A stretch of DNA of 64,000 nucleotides from Symbiodinium natans (GCA_905221605.1 CAJNDS010002178.1:372693-436692), one strand, 5' to 3'. Numbered from the stretch's first letter, positions 10,401 to 18,514 are shown. Made by a program: numbers and translations. Notes: a model not told the origin generated them from the letters alone.

Positions 10401-11173
10401 TCGATCCGTCCGCATCGGAGGCAGCAGCACACAACGCTCTTGAATCTCATGACCGACGTGGCAGGGCCATACATCAAAGGAGAGGATGCTCAGCATGGTC
10501 AAAGCACGTTCTATGTTGCGCGTATCCACTTTTCCATATGGGTGGGCGAACCCGTGCCTGAGGATGTTCCACTCCCACCTCCGGAGGCGTACGATGGGGA
10601 AGACCTCGGTGACACACAGCCAGGTGATGTTGCTGAGGAAGAGGACCTGTTCATCCCTGACGAATCTGAGGATGTAGAGGCACCAGGGCCACCTCAGGCA
10701 GAAGTCCAGGCAGCGAAAGAATCCAACGATAAGTAGGAGGGATTCATGCGCCACTTGGGCCCCTGTTGTCTTCATCAAGGATGCGCTTGCTTGTGCTCTA
10801 ATAAGCAAACCCTGCATTTTTTTTTAAATGTGGAACTGCCTTCTTAAGGGAACAGCAACTCGCCCATCGAGCCCCCCGACACATGCAAGGGGTTCGGGCT
10901 CAGGGTTTTCATGTCCTTCAAGCCCAAATACGGCCCTGAAGGAGCCCAAATAGACCCTTAATACGTGCTTAGAAAGGAAGGATGGGCCTGGGACAGCCTC
11001 CTTTACACCCTAAACCCTACACCCAGAACCCTAAACCCTAAACCCTAAACCCTAAACCCTAAACCCTAAACCCTAAGCCCTAAACCCTTTTCACGGAACA
11101 ACAGCCAACCGATCTCCTCAAAGCAAGGAACTACCTCCGTGGCCGCACCGATCTCGTCCTAGCTGCTGGGTTG
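2316..11173 (+). CDS. LIG4: DNA ligase IV-like gene, 3' part, split into mini-exons
   Basis: DNA ligase IV seals double-strand breaks in non-homologous end joining. Recognised pieces in order: KPDAVIDSPINGFVME (2316), VRAAEIVPTE (3136), EYEFGHTLRFPR with MREDK (3579), EWADANTDK (4083), DLSDFLVEGARG (5218), linker exons, AEVFVVNGDAQYSK (8317), ADLEAYVVRHGGRNVQ (9940) and ARNYLRGRTDLV (11105). These follow the family order KPE...IKAAEIVP...GxTLRFPR...DKEW...(T)LDDL, then the BRCT1 pattern FCVxSG...K.DLE..I.E.GG. From the KP pair to LRFPR the joined exons give 38 residues; the human protein has about 37. The catalytic lysine domain and the gene start would lie left of the window. The end is not certain. 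Exon boundaries use GT, GC and GA donors. The gene name rests on motif order, not a search. Confidence 0.72.
3136..3165 (+). CDS. LIG4: DNA ligase IV-like micro-exon, 30 nt
   Basis: The acceptor is pyrimidine-rich, TTTCCTTTGGCTAG. The exon encodes VRAAEIVPTE, close to the IKAAEIVPS segment of DNA ligase IV. A GC donor follows at GAG|GCGCC. Placing it between the 2316 and 3579 exons gives the expected family length. Confidence 0.7.
3579..3641 (+). CDS. LIG4: DNA ligase IV-like exon with TLRFPR motif
   Basis: It starts after GGAAAG and encodes EYEFGHTLRFPRAVKPMREDK. GxTLRFPR followed by R.DK is the hallmark near the end of the ligase catalytic core (motif VI region). A GA donor (AAG|GAGCGT) joins it in phase 0 to EWADANTDK at 4083, restoring the family DKEW. 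The frame also stays open to a GT at 3660. Confidence 0.75.
3931..4211. repeat. Inverted telomeric arrays around a ligase micro-exon
   Basis: CCCTAAA runs from about 3931 to 4045 and TTTAGGG from about 4122 to 4211, with the 4083 exon between them. This is a clear example of the C-rich-before, G-rich-after layout around an exon. Confidence 0.9.
4083..4109 (+). CDS. LIG4: DNA ligase IV-like micro-exon (DKEW region)
   Basis: It is flanked by a long CCCTAAA array upstream and a TTTAGGG array downstream. The acceptor is CCCTCAG and it encodes EWADANTDK. The end may be here (GA donor) or a few codons later, near TGTTCAGG. Confidence 0.6.
4648..4988 (+). CDS. Unassigned coding block inside the ligase gene region
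   Basis: An open frame of about 115 codons, with ATG at 4648. It has a charged helical stretch (LLKELVDRRAS...SAALRKQRDAWKISESEMSRRG), then a more hydrophobic part. It lacks telomeric repeats and is much longer than nearby exons. No family is recognised. It does not fit the ligase alignment, so it may be a retroposed fragment in an intron or a separate gene piece. The + frame starting 4788 and the minus frame over the same bases look like shadows. Confidence 0.45.
5218..5283 (+). CDS. LIG4: DNA ligase IV-like exon (after catalytic core)
   Basis: It encodes DLSDFLVEGARGALAGRRV and a basic tail. It matches in position and pattern the family segment LDDLEQLRGKASGKLA that follows DKEW. Either a GC donor at AAG|GCCCGTG or GT at 5288 is possible. 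Confidence 0.6.
5693..5749 (+). CDS. Acidic linker exon, probable ligase IV
   Basis: The acceptor is CCGCTTCGCCCTGAGCCAG. It encodes VEVRSDNEDDTDKEAGPER, with a GC donor at AGG|GCTTC. The shared ACACCGACAAGGAAG with the 4083 exon is notable. Acidic linkers between ligase core and BRCT are usual, but identity is by position only. Confidence 0.5.
6030..6092 (+). CDS. Linker exon with consensus GTAAGT donor
   Basis: The acceptor is AACCGCAG and the exon encodes ETRKIESSYIFRVPTKSLRP. It ends at the textbook donor T|GTAAGTTAGG. It lies between ligase core and BRCT exons, so it probably belongs to the same gene. Confidence 0.6.
6278..6365 (+). CDS. GC-rich exon, frame uncertain
   Basis: The segment lies between AACGTGCAG and GGAGG|GTTTGGGG. 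Two frames are open; one gives AVFWGADDGE at the end. The GC content is far above the flanking arrays. The position suggests the ligase linker. Confidence 0.4.
6660..6719 (+). CDS. Exon VLEGFRPADTAQAGTWRVAR
   Basis: The acceptor is CTGGGAGCAG and the GC donor AAGG|GCTTGG, with one plausible open frame ending GTWRVAR. Probably a ligase linker exon by order. No motif is recognised. Confidence 0.5.
6950..7141 (+). CDS. Unassigned open frame, possibly an intronic remnant
   Basis: Sixty-three codons from ATG to TAG (starting MVHADGVETHEEATRKRAG) in a repeat-free island at 6940-7250. Other frames on both strands are also open here, so the coding frame is not secure. It lies just left of a family B inverted-repeat element. 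Confidence 0.25.
   Translation: MVHADGVETHEEATRKRAGLKIICNGEAANVFSYSREPTHSLLSIAAGAPCGSSLGGQRQDSY
7251..7352. mobile_element. MITE family B, complete copy
   Basis: The ends are TTGGGATGTTTCCCCCTTGT and its near-exact inverse, finishing GGGGAACATCCCAA. It is about 100 bp with no coding capacity. A right half copy follows at 7405-7440. Other copies lie at 39199 and 43844. Confidence 0.75.
7405..7440. mobile_element. MITE family B, right-half remnant
   Basis: It carries only GGACTGTTGGTATAAGGGGG and AACATCCCAA. It is separated from the complete copy by about six heptamers, as if telomeric repeats had grown or inserted between them. Confidence 0.6.
8033..8098 (+). CDS. Exon VPVASQLLKGSAWRFPTPKQ
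   Basis: It follows a long CCCTAAA array and acceptor GCTGGAAG. It ends at CAGA|GTTTGGGG where TTTAGGG repeats start. It probably lies just before the first BRCT of the ligase gene; residue identity is not diagnostic. Confidence 0.5.
8317..8360 (+). CDS. LIG4: DNA ligase IV-like exon, start of BRCT1
   Basis: The acceptor is CCTCTGCATCAG. It encodes AEVFVVNGDAQYSK, corresponding to the family FCVMSG...K strand of the first BRCT domain. The GC donor AAG|GCCCTT joins in phase 0 to ADLEAY at 9940. Confidence 0.65.
8690..8800. mobile_element. Diverged MITE, family F-like
   Basis: It contains CTATAACCCCACTTATAAG and ends GTGAACCTCCAAGTGAG, resembling the ends of the better-preserved family F element at 35541-35678. 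It is degenerate. Confidence 0.4.
8881..9040. mobile_element. MITE family E-like copy split by a telomeric array
   Basis: The left part has TATACTACCC after a C tract. The right part has CCCCCTAGGTTCCCC, then CATAATGAGGCGA and GGGATAATGAGG. Between them sit about eight TTTAGGG units (8914-8967). The order matches the intact family E element at 49825 and the nested copy at 35505, so the heptamers entered or expanded inside it. Confidence 0.55.
9120..9181 (+). CDS. Candidate exon AAIQLGAPQKLRKSW
   Basis: The acceptor is strong (CTTCTGAATCTCAG) and the donor is GGAGG|GTTTGAG. The frame is open. It falls between two BRCT exons that already join in phase without it, so it may be alternative or unused. 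Confidence 0.4.
9190..9390 (-). repeat. Long CCCTAAA array
   Basis: Nearly 200 bases of heptamers with a few CCCTGAA units. It is followed by two T tracts, a G tract and, to 9900, mixed CCCTAAA/CCCCAAA/CCCGAAA units leading to the next exon. Confidence 0.9.
9940..10005 (+). CDS. LIG4: DNA ligase IV-like exon, BRCT1 core
   Basis: It encodes ADLEAYVVRHGGRNVQRGAS. The DLE..V..HGG..VQ pattern is typical of the first BRCT helix-glycine turn in DNA ligase IV. The acceptor is GGCAGAG|GCC. The donor is the telomere unit itself: ACG|GTTTAGGG. Confidence 0.75.
10006..10077 (+). repeat. TTTAGGG array starting at the splice donor
   Basis: About ten TTTAGGG units begin at the exact base after the BRCT exon, so the array provides the GT donor. 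Degenerate units continue to 10275. Confidence 0.85.
10276..10736 (+). pseudogene. Copia-type retrotransposon fragment (integrase N-terminal region)
   Basis: An open frame of about 150 codons. EWKQHCTQGHLPWRKDCSVC fits the HxxxGH...CxxC zinc-binding region ahead of retroelement integrases. LMTDVAGPYIKG follows, with an Asp where the first catalytic residue of the integrase core is expected. After about 75 residues it turns acidic and proline-rich and stops, so the rest of the integrase, reverse transcriptase and RNase H are absent. No terminal repeats are visible. It sits in a putative ligase-gene intron. The long minus-strand frame over it is a shadow. Confidence 0.6.
11105..11173 (+). CDS. 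LIG4: DNA ligase IV-like exon, end of BRCT1
   Basis: The acceptor is GAACAACAG. It encodes ARNYLRGRTDLVLAAGL after PTDLLK, resembling the BRCT segment RVKNI...KHDVVKPAWL, though the usual Trp is Gly here. It follows the 9940 exon in phase 0. A GC donor is at TTG|GCTTCT. Confidence 0.55.
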
Positions 11174-11445
11174 GCTTCTCAGTCTTGGGGTTTAGGGTTT
11201 AGGGTTAGGGTTTGGGCTTTTGGTCTAAGGGTAGTGACTGAGACTCAGGAATGGGCGTGCGTCGTCACTGGCGGGATGAGGGTTCAGGATAGCCAACCCT
11301 AAACCCTAAGCCCTAAACCCAAAACCCAAAACCCAAATCCCTAAACCCTTCTCAGGGCCTTTAGACTTTTCCGAAACACGTTGCCTGGGTTAGTAGAACT
11401 TCTCTGGGACTCCCGTAGTTCCCTTTGTGAGGTTATCCTTCTACT

Positions 11446-11544
11446 CAGTAGCTGAGCGGGCACACTTTACACGTTTTGGGACATAAATCACCTGTAGAAC
11501 TGAAAGTGTACACTTTCTTGGGGCTTATGAACTCAGCAACTAAG
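11446..11544. mobile_element. Introner-like element, family H copy
   Basis: It starts CAGTAGCTGAGCGGGCACAC and ends CTTATGAACTCAGCAACTAAG. The ends are inverted repeats (AGTAGCTGAG / CTCAGCAACT). The same element forms two in-frame introns at 60.8 and 61.1 kb. Confidence 0.65.
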
Positions 11545-11619
11545 TCTAAGCCCGATTCAACCAAGAAAGGTTTAGGTTTTGTGGTTGAGAACAAACCCCT
11601 AAACCCTAAACCCTAAACC

Positions 11620-11755
11620 CTAAACCCTGAACCCTGAACCCTGAACCCTGAACCCTGAACCCTGAACCCTGAACCCTGAACCCTAAACCCTAAACCCTAA
11701 ACCCTGAACCCTGAACCCTGAACCCTGAACCCTGAACCCTGAACTCTGAACCTTG
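11620..11755 (-). repeat. CCCTGAA variant array
   Basis: Two blocks of CCCTGAA separated by three CCCTAAA units; a homogenised variant. A similar block lies at 12975-13050. Confidence 0.85.
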
Positions 11756-11924
11756 CATGCCTCCGAACCTCAATCCTAGCTTTCTAGCTTCATTACCTTG
11801 GGGGTTGGGGGGGAGTAGTAGGGTTTAGGGTTTAGGGTTCAGGGTTTAGGGTTTAGGGTTTAGGGTCCGATTATGCTCTCGCGCATTCGGTCGAAGTGCC
11901 ATATGCGACCAGGTGGGTGGATAG

Positions 11925-12179
11925 ACAAGGTGGCACGATAGTTCTGGTCGAATTTACTTCCGCCACGATGGCTTGTGGTCTTCGTGCCTGGCGTCCATCG
12001 CATTGCGGCAGCCTGAGACGTCAATCCAGACAGCAGAGCTGTCTGTGGAGCCTGTGCAGCTCTACTCGTTGAGGAAGCGAGGTGTTTTAGGCTTTCAGGG
12101 AGGAACTCTTCTGAAAGAAAACGCTGGAGCTGTGAAACGCGGGGACATCCTGGACGCATCAATTCTCTGCGTCATCGCA
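11925..12179 (+). CDS. Unassigned exon ending at GTAAGC donor
   Basis: The frame is open from 11925 and includes VLGFQGGTLLKENAGAVKRG and ends ILCVIA|GTAAGC, a good donor. The true acceptor may be internal (GCGGCAG or GACAGCAG near 12010-12035). A minus-strand frame is also open here. No family is recognised. Confidence 0.4.
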
Positions 12180-12442
12180 GTAAGCCCCTCTGGCTATTGG
12201 CGCCTGATCACAAATTCAGAGCCCCTAGGATCTTAAATCTCTGGTTTAGGGTTTAGGGTTTAGGGTAGGCCTACACACCCCCGCCTCCCGAAATCCTTAA
12301 AACTTAAAGAGCGGCCTACAGGCCCCATGCCCCTAAACCCTAAACCCTAAACCCTAAATCCTAAACCCTAAACCCTAAACCCTAGACCCTAGACCCTAGA
12401 CCCTAAACCCTAAACACTCCCTGTTTACGTGGAGGCTTTCAG

Positions 12443-12505
12443 ACCTGCGAACGCAGAATCTGGCGAAGACAGCGCTGGTGGACATCGTCGTGTGCCCCCT
12501 TGGGC
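12443..12505 (+). CDS. Exon LRTQNLAKTALVDIVVCPLG
   Basis: The acceptor is GGAGGCTTTCAG and the donor GGGC|GTTTGAGG. The chosen frame gives an amphipathic helix then a hydrophobic strand; two other frames are also open. Confidence 0.45.
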
Positions 12506-12842
12506 GTTTGAGGCGTAGGATTTTGTTCGGAGGGCTTCCTGAATCTGAACTTTATAAACCCTAAATCCTAAATACCAAACGCTGAGCGTTAAACCCCACC
12601 TAAACCCGAATGACTTTGAGCTTTTTTGGGGTCCTCTAGAGTTGAAGGTTTTTAGAGTCTAGGGTTTGGGGCTCAGGGACTTAGGGTTACGGGTTTAGGG
12701 TTTAGGGTTTCGGAGGGCTTGGGGTCTGTTTAGGGCTCAGGGGTTAGTAAAGGGAGGTTTAGGGTTTAGGGTTTAGGGTTGTTGGCTACACCCAAAACGC
12801 CAAAAAACCATCCGAAATCCCGAATCTGAAGCCCGGCAGCAG

Positions 12843-12922
12843 GTACACGTACCTCTTTGAGTGCGAGAACGCTGGCAAGATGCTGCCGCTCAAGCGGCTC
12901 GGACCGTTCTTTGAGGATCTTG
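12843..12922 (+). CDS. Exon YTYLFECENAGKMLPLKRLG
   Basis: The acceptor is GGCAGCAG and the frame is open to PFFEDLG, with a possible GA donor (CTTG|GATTACC). The product is unassigned. Confidence 0.45.
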
Positions 12923-13115
12923 GATTACCGAGCTTAGAGCTTTAGGGGCGTGCCGAATCCCTAAACCCTAAAACCCAAAACCCTGAACCCTGAACCTGAA
13001 CCCTGAACCCTGAACCCCTGAACCCTGAACCCTGAACCCTGAACCCTGAACCCTAAACCCTAATTAAACCCTAAACCCTAAACCCTAAACCCTACACCTG
13101 GAGGAGCAGCAGCAG

Positions 13116-13345
13116 GAGACTACCAACTCCAGGTTGATCCTGAACTTTACCGAACCCAGCCTGATTTTGCGAATATCTTGTCTCTCATTGTGGGCGCTAC
13201 ACTTGTCATCACATCCAAGACAGCATATGGCCCTGGCGTGAGCCTCGAGACCGACGTTGAGGAGAGGAAGGTGCCAGCATACGAGCTCTCAATCCCAGCG
13301 GTCGCTCGACTTGATGGTCAGACCGTGCACAGCCTCATTGGGAAG
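13116..13345 (+). CDS. Large internal exon, unassigned
   Basis: At 230 nt it is long for this window. The acceptor is GAGCAGCAGCAG and the donor AAG|GTCACC. It encodes about 76 residues including DPELYRTQPDFANILSLIVG and VPAYELSIPAVARLDGQ, with a clear hydrophobic strand in the middle. No domain is recognised. Confidence 0.6.
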
Positions 13346-13615
13346 GTCACCACCAGGTCACCCTGCAGAGGAGATGGAAGATGAGCCTAAGCCATGAAAC
13401 CCTAAGCCCCAAACGCTGAAGGTGCTTCCATGAAAGGACTCTTTCTAAGGGGGACCCTAGGGGAGGGAGGGTTTGTGGGGCCACTTAGGTTTCTTAAGTG
13501 GCGACCATCTATAACTGCTATAGGGAAGTCGGATGATACGAACCCGAAACCCTAAACCTATCTAAGTCTTTAGTCTACGTAGTATGCCTGCATGTAAGGA
13601 ACCCTACCCCCCAAA

Positions 13616-13948
13616 CCCTAAACCCTAAACCCTAAACCCTAAACCCTAAACCCTAAACCCTAAACCCTAAACCCTAAAGCCTAAACCCTAACCCTAAACC
13701 CTAAACCCTAAACCCTAAACCCTAAACCCTAAACCCTAAACCCTAAACCCTAAACCCTAAACCCTAAACCCTAAACCCTAAACCCTAAACCCTAAACCCT
13801 AAACCCAAAACCCTAAACCTAAAACCCTAAACCCTAAACCCTAAACCCTAAACCCTAAACCCTAAACCCTAAACCCTAAACCCTAAACCCTAAACCCTAA
13901 ACCCTAAACCCTAAACCCTAAACCCTAAACCCTAAACCCTAAACCCTA
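13616..13948 (-). repeat. Longest CCCTAAA array in the window
   Basis: About 330 bases of nearly perfect CCCTAAA with a few slipped units. It ends about 25 bases before the next candidate acceptor. Confidence 0.95.
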
Positions 13949-13975
13949 GCCAAAAGACCTTCAGCGCAAGTGCAG

Positions 13976-14043
13976 GGCATCAGCAGCTGTACAGGGCTTT
14001 CGGGCCTTGTGGGGCTGAGGGCGAGAGTTGAAGTCCTTCTCCA
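13976..14043 (+). CDS. Exon GISSCTGLSGLVGLRARVEV
   Basis: The acceptor is AAGTGCAG and the donor CTCCA|GTTTAGGG, again using the telomere unit as donor. Unassigned. Confidence 0.4.
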
Positions 14044-14317
14044 GTTTAGGGTGTAGGGTTTAGGGTTTAGGGTTTAGGGTTAGGGTTTAGGTTTAGGGTT
14101 TCGAGTTTTCGGGGTTTAAGGGAAAGAAGTGGTATTACGATTTGGGGGTGTAAGCTTTAGGGGTTCAGAGTTTTGGGTTCAGCGGTTTGGGAGGTTTAGG
14201 GCATAAAGTTTTGGGGTCCGGGCGCTTAGGAATTTCGGGGTGTGCATGTTCACGGAGGCCCTGTCACATGCTGGCTATCAAGCCCGAGACGAAGGCCCAC
14301 CGCACCCCAAAAGTAAT

Positions 14318-14500
14318 CTGAACCCTAAACCCTAAACCCTAAACCCTAAACCCTAAACCCTAAACCCTAAACCCTAAACCCTAAACCCTAAACCCTAAAC
14401 CCTAAACCCTAAACCCTAAACCTAACCCCTAAAACCCTAAACCCCAAACCCTTGAACCCAAAAACCCAGCTGCCTGCCCCCCCCCCCCCCCCCCCCCCCA
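14318..14500 (-). repeat. CCCTAAA array followed by a C tract
   Basis: Heptamers run to about 14420, then degenerate units, then a run of over 20 C near 14476-14500. Confidence 0.85.
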
Positions 14501-14721
14501 CCCCCCGATAAGTGGGATTTCCACGAAGTAGGGGTTTCATGTCCCCTTTTTGGGGATTTAGGGTTTAGGGTTTAGGGTTTAGGATTTTGGGTTTTTGTGA
14601 AGGGTTTAGGGGTTAGGGGGAGGGGGTTTCTACCACCATATTTGCGGACTCCCAAGGAAGATTGGTAAATGCCGACTGAGATCCGAGCCCACCGTGGTGC
14701 CCTGATGAATTGACCTAGAGC

Positions 14722-14865
14722 TTTGCACCAAAGATCCTCCACAAGCGAATAAGGCTGTCGGCCTCAAAGCAAGGTGCTGTGGAAGAGATTGCAGCTGCAT
14801 ATGTCCATGTGCATGGCAGTGAATTGGACACGTCCATCTGCACTTGGGCGCAAAAGTTCGGCTGA
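14722..14865 (+). CDS. Candidate terminal exon ending at TGA
   Basis: The frame is open for about 47 codons (APKILHKRIRLSASKQGAVE then EIAAAYVHVHGSELDTS) to a stop, in a repeat-free island (14630-14940). The RI.LS...A...I...Y spacing faintly recalls the helical region after the MCM ATPase core, but this is too weak to name. Confidence 0.35.
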   Translation, partial: FAPKILHKRIRLSASKQGAVEEIAAAYVHVHGSELDTSICTWAQKFG

Positions 14866-15220
14866 TAGCACTCAGCCTCCCTCCTCTGCCAGATCCCTGA
14901 ATCCGGATCCGGAGTAAGTGATTAAGCGTTTAACCCTTGAGCCGTATGGGCCTCTTGTGAATACCCTAAACCCTACAAGCCTAAACCCTAAACCCGAAAT
15001 GCCTGGAAAGGTCTGTAGGGTCTAGGGTTTAGGGTTTAGGGAATCCTGGGAAGCCCCGAACTCCTAAACCCCAAGCCCTGAATCCCCAAATCCCTAAACC
15101 CCAAACTCCGAAGCTCCCCTCAACCCCCAAACCCCTAAACCCCCAAACTCCCAAACTCCCCTCAACCCCCCAAAACCCTAAAACCTAAACCCCGAAACCC
15201 CGAATCCCCGATATCCGCAG

Positions 15221-15280
15221 GAACAGTTCTCTGTTGCTTTCGACCCGTGGGGGGACGCCTTCTACGAGGCCACTGAGTTG
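15221..15280 (+). CDS. Exon EQFSVAFDPWGDAFYEATEL
   Basis: The acceptor is GATATCCGCAG after CCCTAAA-type sequence. A GC donor at TTG|GCTTTGGG, or GT four bases earlier, precedes TTTAGGG arrays. One clear frame. Unassigned. Confidence 0.6.
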
Positions 15281-15525
15281 GCTTTGGGTTTAGGGTTTAG
15301 GGTTGAGGGCTTGCAGTTCAGGGTTTGCAGTTTAGGGTTTGGGGTTTGGGGCTTAGGGTTTGCAGTTTAGGGTTTGCAGTTTAGGGTTTGGGGTTTAGGG
15401 TTTAGGGTTTCAGGGGTTTAGGGTTTCCAGAGGTTTAAGGGTTTGGGGTGTCAGGGTTTAGGGTTTCAACTTTTTAGCGTTTTAGCTTAGGCTTTTGGGC
15501 TTCCAGGTTTCCGCTTCTCGCGCAG

Positions 15526-15574
15526 TGCTGGACCATAAACGCGGAAGGTGAAAGAGGCCTGGTCGTGAATGGCG
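15526..15574 (+). CDS. Exon CWTINAEGERGLVVNG
   Basis: The acceptor is pyrimidine-rich (TTTCCGCTTCTCGCGCAG) and the donor GGCG|GTTGTATAGGG. It lies within TTTAGGG-oriented repeats. Confidence 0.55.
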
Positions 15575-15691
15575 GTTGTATAGGGTTTAGGGTTTAGGGC
15601 TTAGGTTTTAGGGTTTAGGTTTTAGGGGGTTTAGGGTTAGGGTTGAGGGTTTAGGGTTTAGGGTTGAGGGTTTAGGGTCTAGGGTTGAGAA

Positions 15692-15946
15692 TTGAGGGTT
15701 GAAGGGTGTCTTGGAGGGTTGAGCCCTTTTGGATTTCGGGGCGCTTACATGTTTTTTTTTGCGGAGCTCGGAGTAGGGAATCAGAGGTTTCTTGGCTTTC
15801 TTCTGGCTGGCTCTTGGGACTTTAACACTTTTTGGGGTTTAGTAGAAACTACAATAAGGAGACTAAACGTTAAACTTTTAGGAGCGGTTCAGAAGTCAGT
15901 CAAGGTTTTGCGTCTTTGGGTTGCCCATCAAAGCCCTGTCCCTTGA
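15692..15946 (+). other. Open frame of doubtful coding value
   Basis: Eighty-four codons from an ATG that is itself inside degenerate TTGAGGG repeats. The middle (MFFFAELGVGNQRFLGFLLA) is hydrophobic. No splice sites or homology support it. Confidence 0.15.
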
Positions 15947-16269
15947 CCAAAAGTACCCTCAAGCCCATTCATGCGCTGATCCATGGGATGACCATACACC
16001 CTAAACCCTAGACCCCAGACCCTAAACCCTAAACCCTAAACCCTAAACCCTAAACCCTAAACCCTAGACCCCAGACCCTAAACCCTAAACCCTAAACCCT
16101 AAACCCTAAACCCTAAACCGAGGAAACCGTAGGGAGTACTAGAGTTTTGGGGTACATTGGCTTGCTTAACCCCTCTTGCCCAAACTCCAAACCCAAAATG
16201 CCCCAAACCCCTAAATTGCCCCAAGCTCTCCTAAAACCCTAAAACCCTAGACCCTAAACCCTACAACAG

Positions 16270-16343
16270 GAGGTGAGCGTCGACTCCTTGCGCACAGTCC
16301 TCGACCGCATCAAAGATGCCGATGATGGGGCCCCAGTCATAGG
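16270..16343 (+). CDS. Exon EVSVDSLRTVLDRIKDADDG
   Basis: The acceptor is CCTACAACAG and the donor ATAGG|GTCAGGG. The amphipathic helical peptide is clearly coding-like. The product is not recognised. Confidence 0.6.
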
Positions 16344-16907
16344 GTCAGGGTTTGGGTTTAGGGTTTAGGGTTTGGGGTTGTTTAGGGTTTTCGGGGGTGG
16401 GGTCCCTAACCCCTATCTAAAATCCCCGCCCCTTACACCCAAAGTTCAATGCTTTTCATCACAGAACGTAGGAATGAGCAAGTGAGGGAGGATAGAGAGT
16501 AGAAATGGGATAGCGAGGGCAACCGAAACCCTAAGTCTCTGAGCTCAATCGTGTAGAGCCCGATAGGGTTGGATCAGGGTTTAGGGTTTAGGGTCAGGGT
16601 GTAGGGTTTAGGGTTCAGGGTTTGGGCTTAAGGGTTTAGGGTTCAGGGTTCAGGGTTAAGTTTGAGGTATCTTCCGTCCTGAGCTGGGGGTAGCGAATTA
16701 CGGCGCAATGCTACACCAGGTGTCAAACCAAAACTAAGCCCAAGCCTGAAACCCTAAGCCTTCTCTTCTTTAGTTGCCTTCCCTTTCGGGTTTTGAACAA
16801 CAGACGCGCTTTGGCGCTTGATCTGTTTTTTTGAAACAGTCCTGCCCGAAACAATCCTGCCCAGACCCCAAGTTGATCCCTAGCCCACAAAAGCCCTCCT
16901 AATCTCC

Positions 16908-17036
16908 CTAATCTCCCTAATCTCCCTAATCTCCCTAATCTCCCTAATCTCCCTAATCTCCCTAATCTCCCTAATCTCCCTAATCTCCCTAATCTCCCTA
17001 ATCTCCCTAATCTCCCTAATCTCCCTAATCTCCCTA
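16908..17036 (-). repeat. CCCTAATCT 9-mer tandem array
   Basis: About 14 copies of a 9-bp unit derived from the heptamer by a two-base extension. Its frame translations (GRLGRLGRL) are not genes. Confidence 0.9.
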
Positions 17037-17480
17037 AACCCCCCAAACCCCTGAACCCTGAACCCTAAACCCTAAACCCTAAACCCTAAACCCTAAACCC
17101 TAAACCCTAAACCCTAGACCCCCTTAACCCTAAAGCTACAGAGGCCCCAAAGTTGACCTTGGGGTACCAACCCAAACAAGAGCCCCGGCGGTTACGGTTT
17201 CGGGTTTCGGGTTTCGGGTTTAGGGGTTAGGGTTTAGGGTTTAGTGTTTAGGGTTTAGGGGTTTAGGGGTTTAGGGTTTAGGGTTTAGGGGTTTAGGGGT
17301 TTAGGGTTTAGGGTTTAGGGTTTAGGGGTTTAGGGGTTTAGGGTTTAGGGTTTCGGGGTTTAGGGGTTTAGGGTTTAGGGTTTAGTGTTTAGGGTTCACG
17401 GAGGGGCAGTTCGCGCTTTCAGAGACTCTCAATGCCCCCCCACCCCCTTCGGCCGCACACCCCACACACATCTCTTGCAG

Positions 17481-17503
17481 GGGAGGAGATCTATGAGTTC
17501 AGG
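17481..17503 (+). CDS. Micro-exon candidate EEIYEFR
   Basis: The acceptor tract is strong (CACACACATCTCTTGCAG); the donor AG|GGCTTGGG is weak. The exon is about 23 nt. Confidence 0.35.
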
Positions 17504-17634
17504 GCTTGGGGTTTAGGGTTTGGGCTTCGGGATTCAGGTTTTCGGACCCCAGGAGCTCTTGTCTCAACTTGCTTGCGCCCGAATGAATCTTCACCGCCCC
17601 CCGCCCAGTGTAGATGAACGCCCAGGCTGCCAAG

Positions 17635-17661
17635 GTACCTGAGGCGCGTGGACAATGACAC
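17635..17661 (+). CDS. Micro-exon candidate YLRRVDNDT
   Basis: The acceptor is GGCTGCCAAG and the donor GACAC|GTTTAGGG, the telomere unit. Confidence 0.4.
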
Positions 17662-18514
17662 GTTTAGGGTCTAGGGTTTAGGGTTTAGGGTTTAGGGTGT
17701 TGGGTCAGTAAACCCTGCACGCTACTTCAAGCGTCAAGGGCAGTGTATCTCCCATGCTAGACCTCAAGCGCCACACCCTACTATAGTCTTAATAAAGTTG
17801 TCCAGGCATTTATCCCTGCACCCCACAGACCCGAAAGCCTGTATCCAAAACCCTACAAGCGCCCCGTTGGGCAGCTTTCACATGTAGGGGGCACATTTTC
17901 AATCCTAACTATGGTCCCTGGCCCTGGTTTAGGGTTTAGGGTCTAGGGTTTAAGGTTTAGGGTTTAGGGTTTAAGCCCTAAACCCTAAACCCGAAATCGA
18001 GTCAACAAAAAGTCAATGTGCGAAAACCCTAAACCCTAAACCCGAAATGGAGTTTGCTTAGGGTTTAGGGTTCAGGGAAGGAAAAGCCCGAAAGAGCAAC
18101 ACGTCGTTGGCACCGTTCGTGGCCGTAACTTGGGTTTACACCGCTTGGGCTCAACATGAAAAGGTAGGTATCTCAGCGATGTTGAGCGGGCACTTCTTCA
18201 GCTGTTTTCACTCAGTCGATTCAGATGTCGGTTAAACCCTAAACCCTAAACCCTAAACCCTAAACCCTAAACCCTAAACCCTAAACCCTAAACCCTAAAC
18301 CCTAAATCCTAAGATCCTGTCCTATTCCGGAAACAAATAACCTCTGGTGTGAGGCGGGGTTGCTTTGCGTGATGACGTGGGATCAGTGGGTGGGTGCGGT
18401 GCTCATGTTTTGTACTGCATAGGCTTGAAATGCGGGGCCCTAAGCCCTACACCCTAAACCCTCAACCCTCAACCCTAAACCCTAAACCCTAAAGTACTTA
18501 AGGTGTCTTTCCAG

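Noticed and set aside
10296-10817. 173-codon minus-strand frame
   Set aside because: Shadow of the + strand integrase fragment, which has the zinc-binding pattern.
16723-17046. Minus-strand frame with GRL repeats
   Set aside because: Translation of the CCCTAATCT array.
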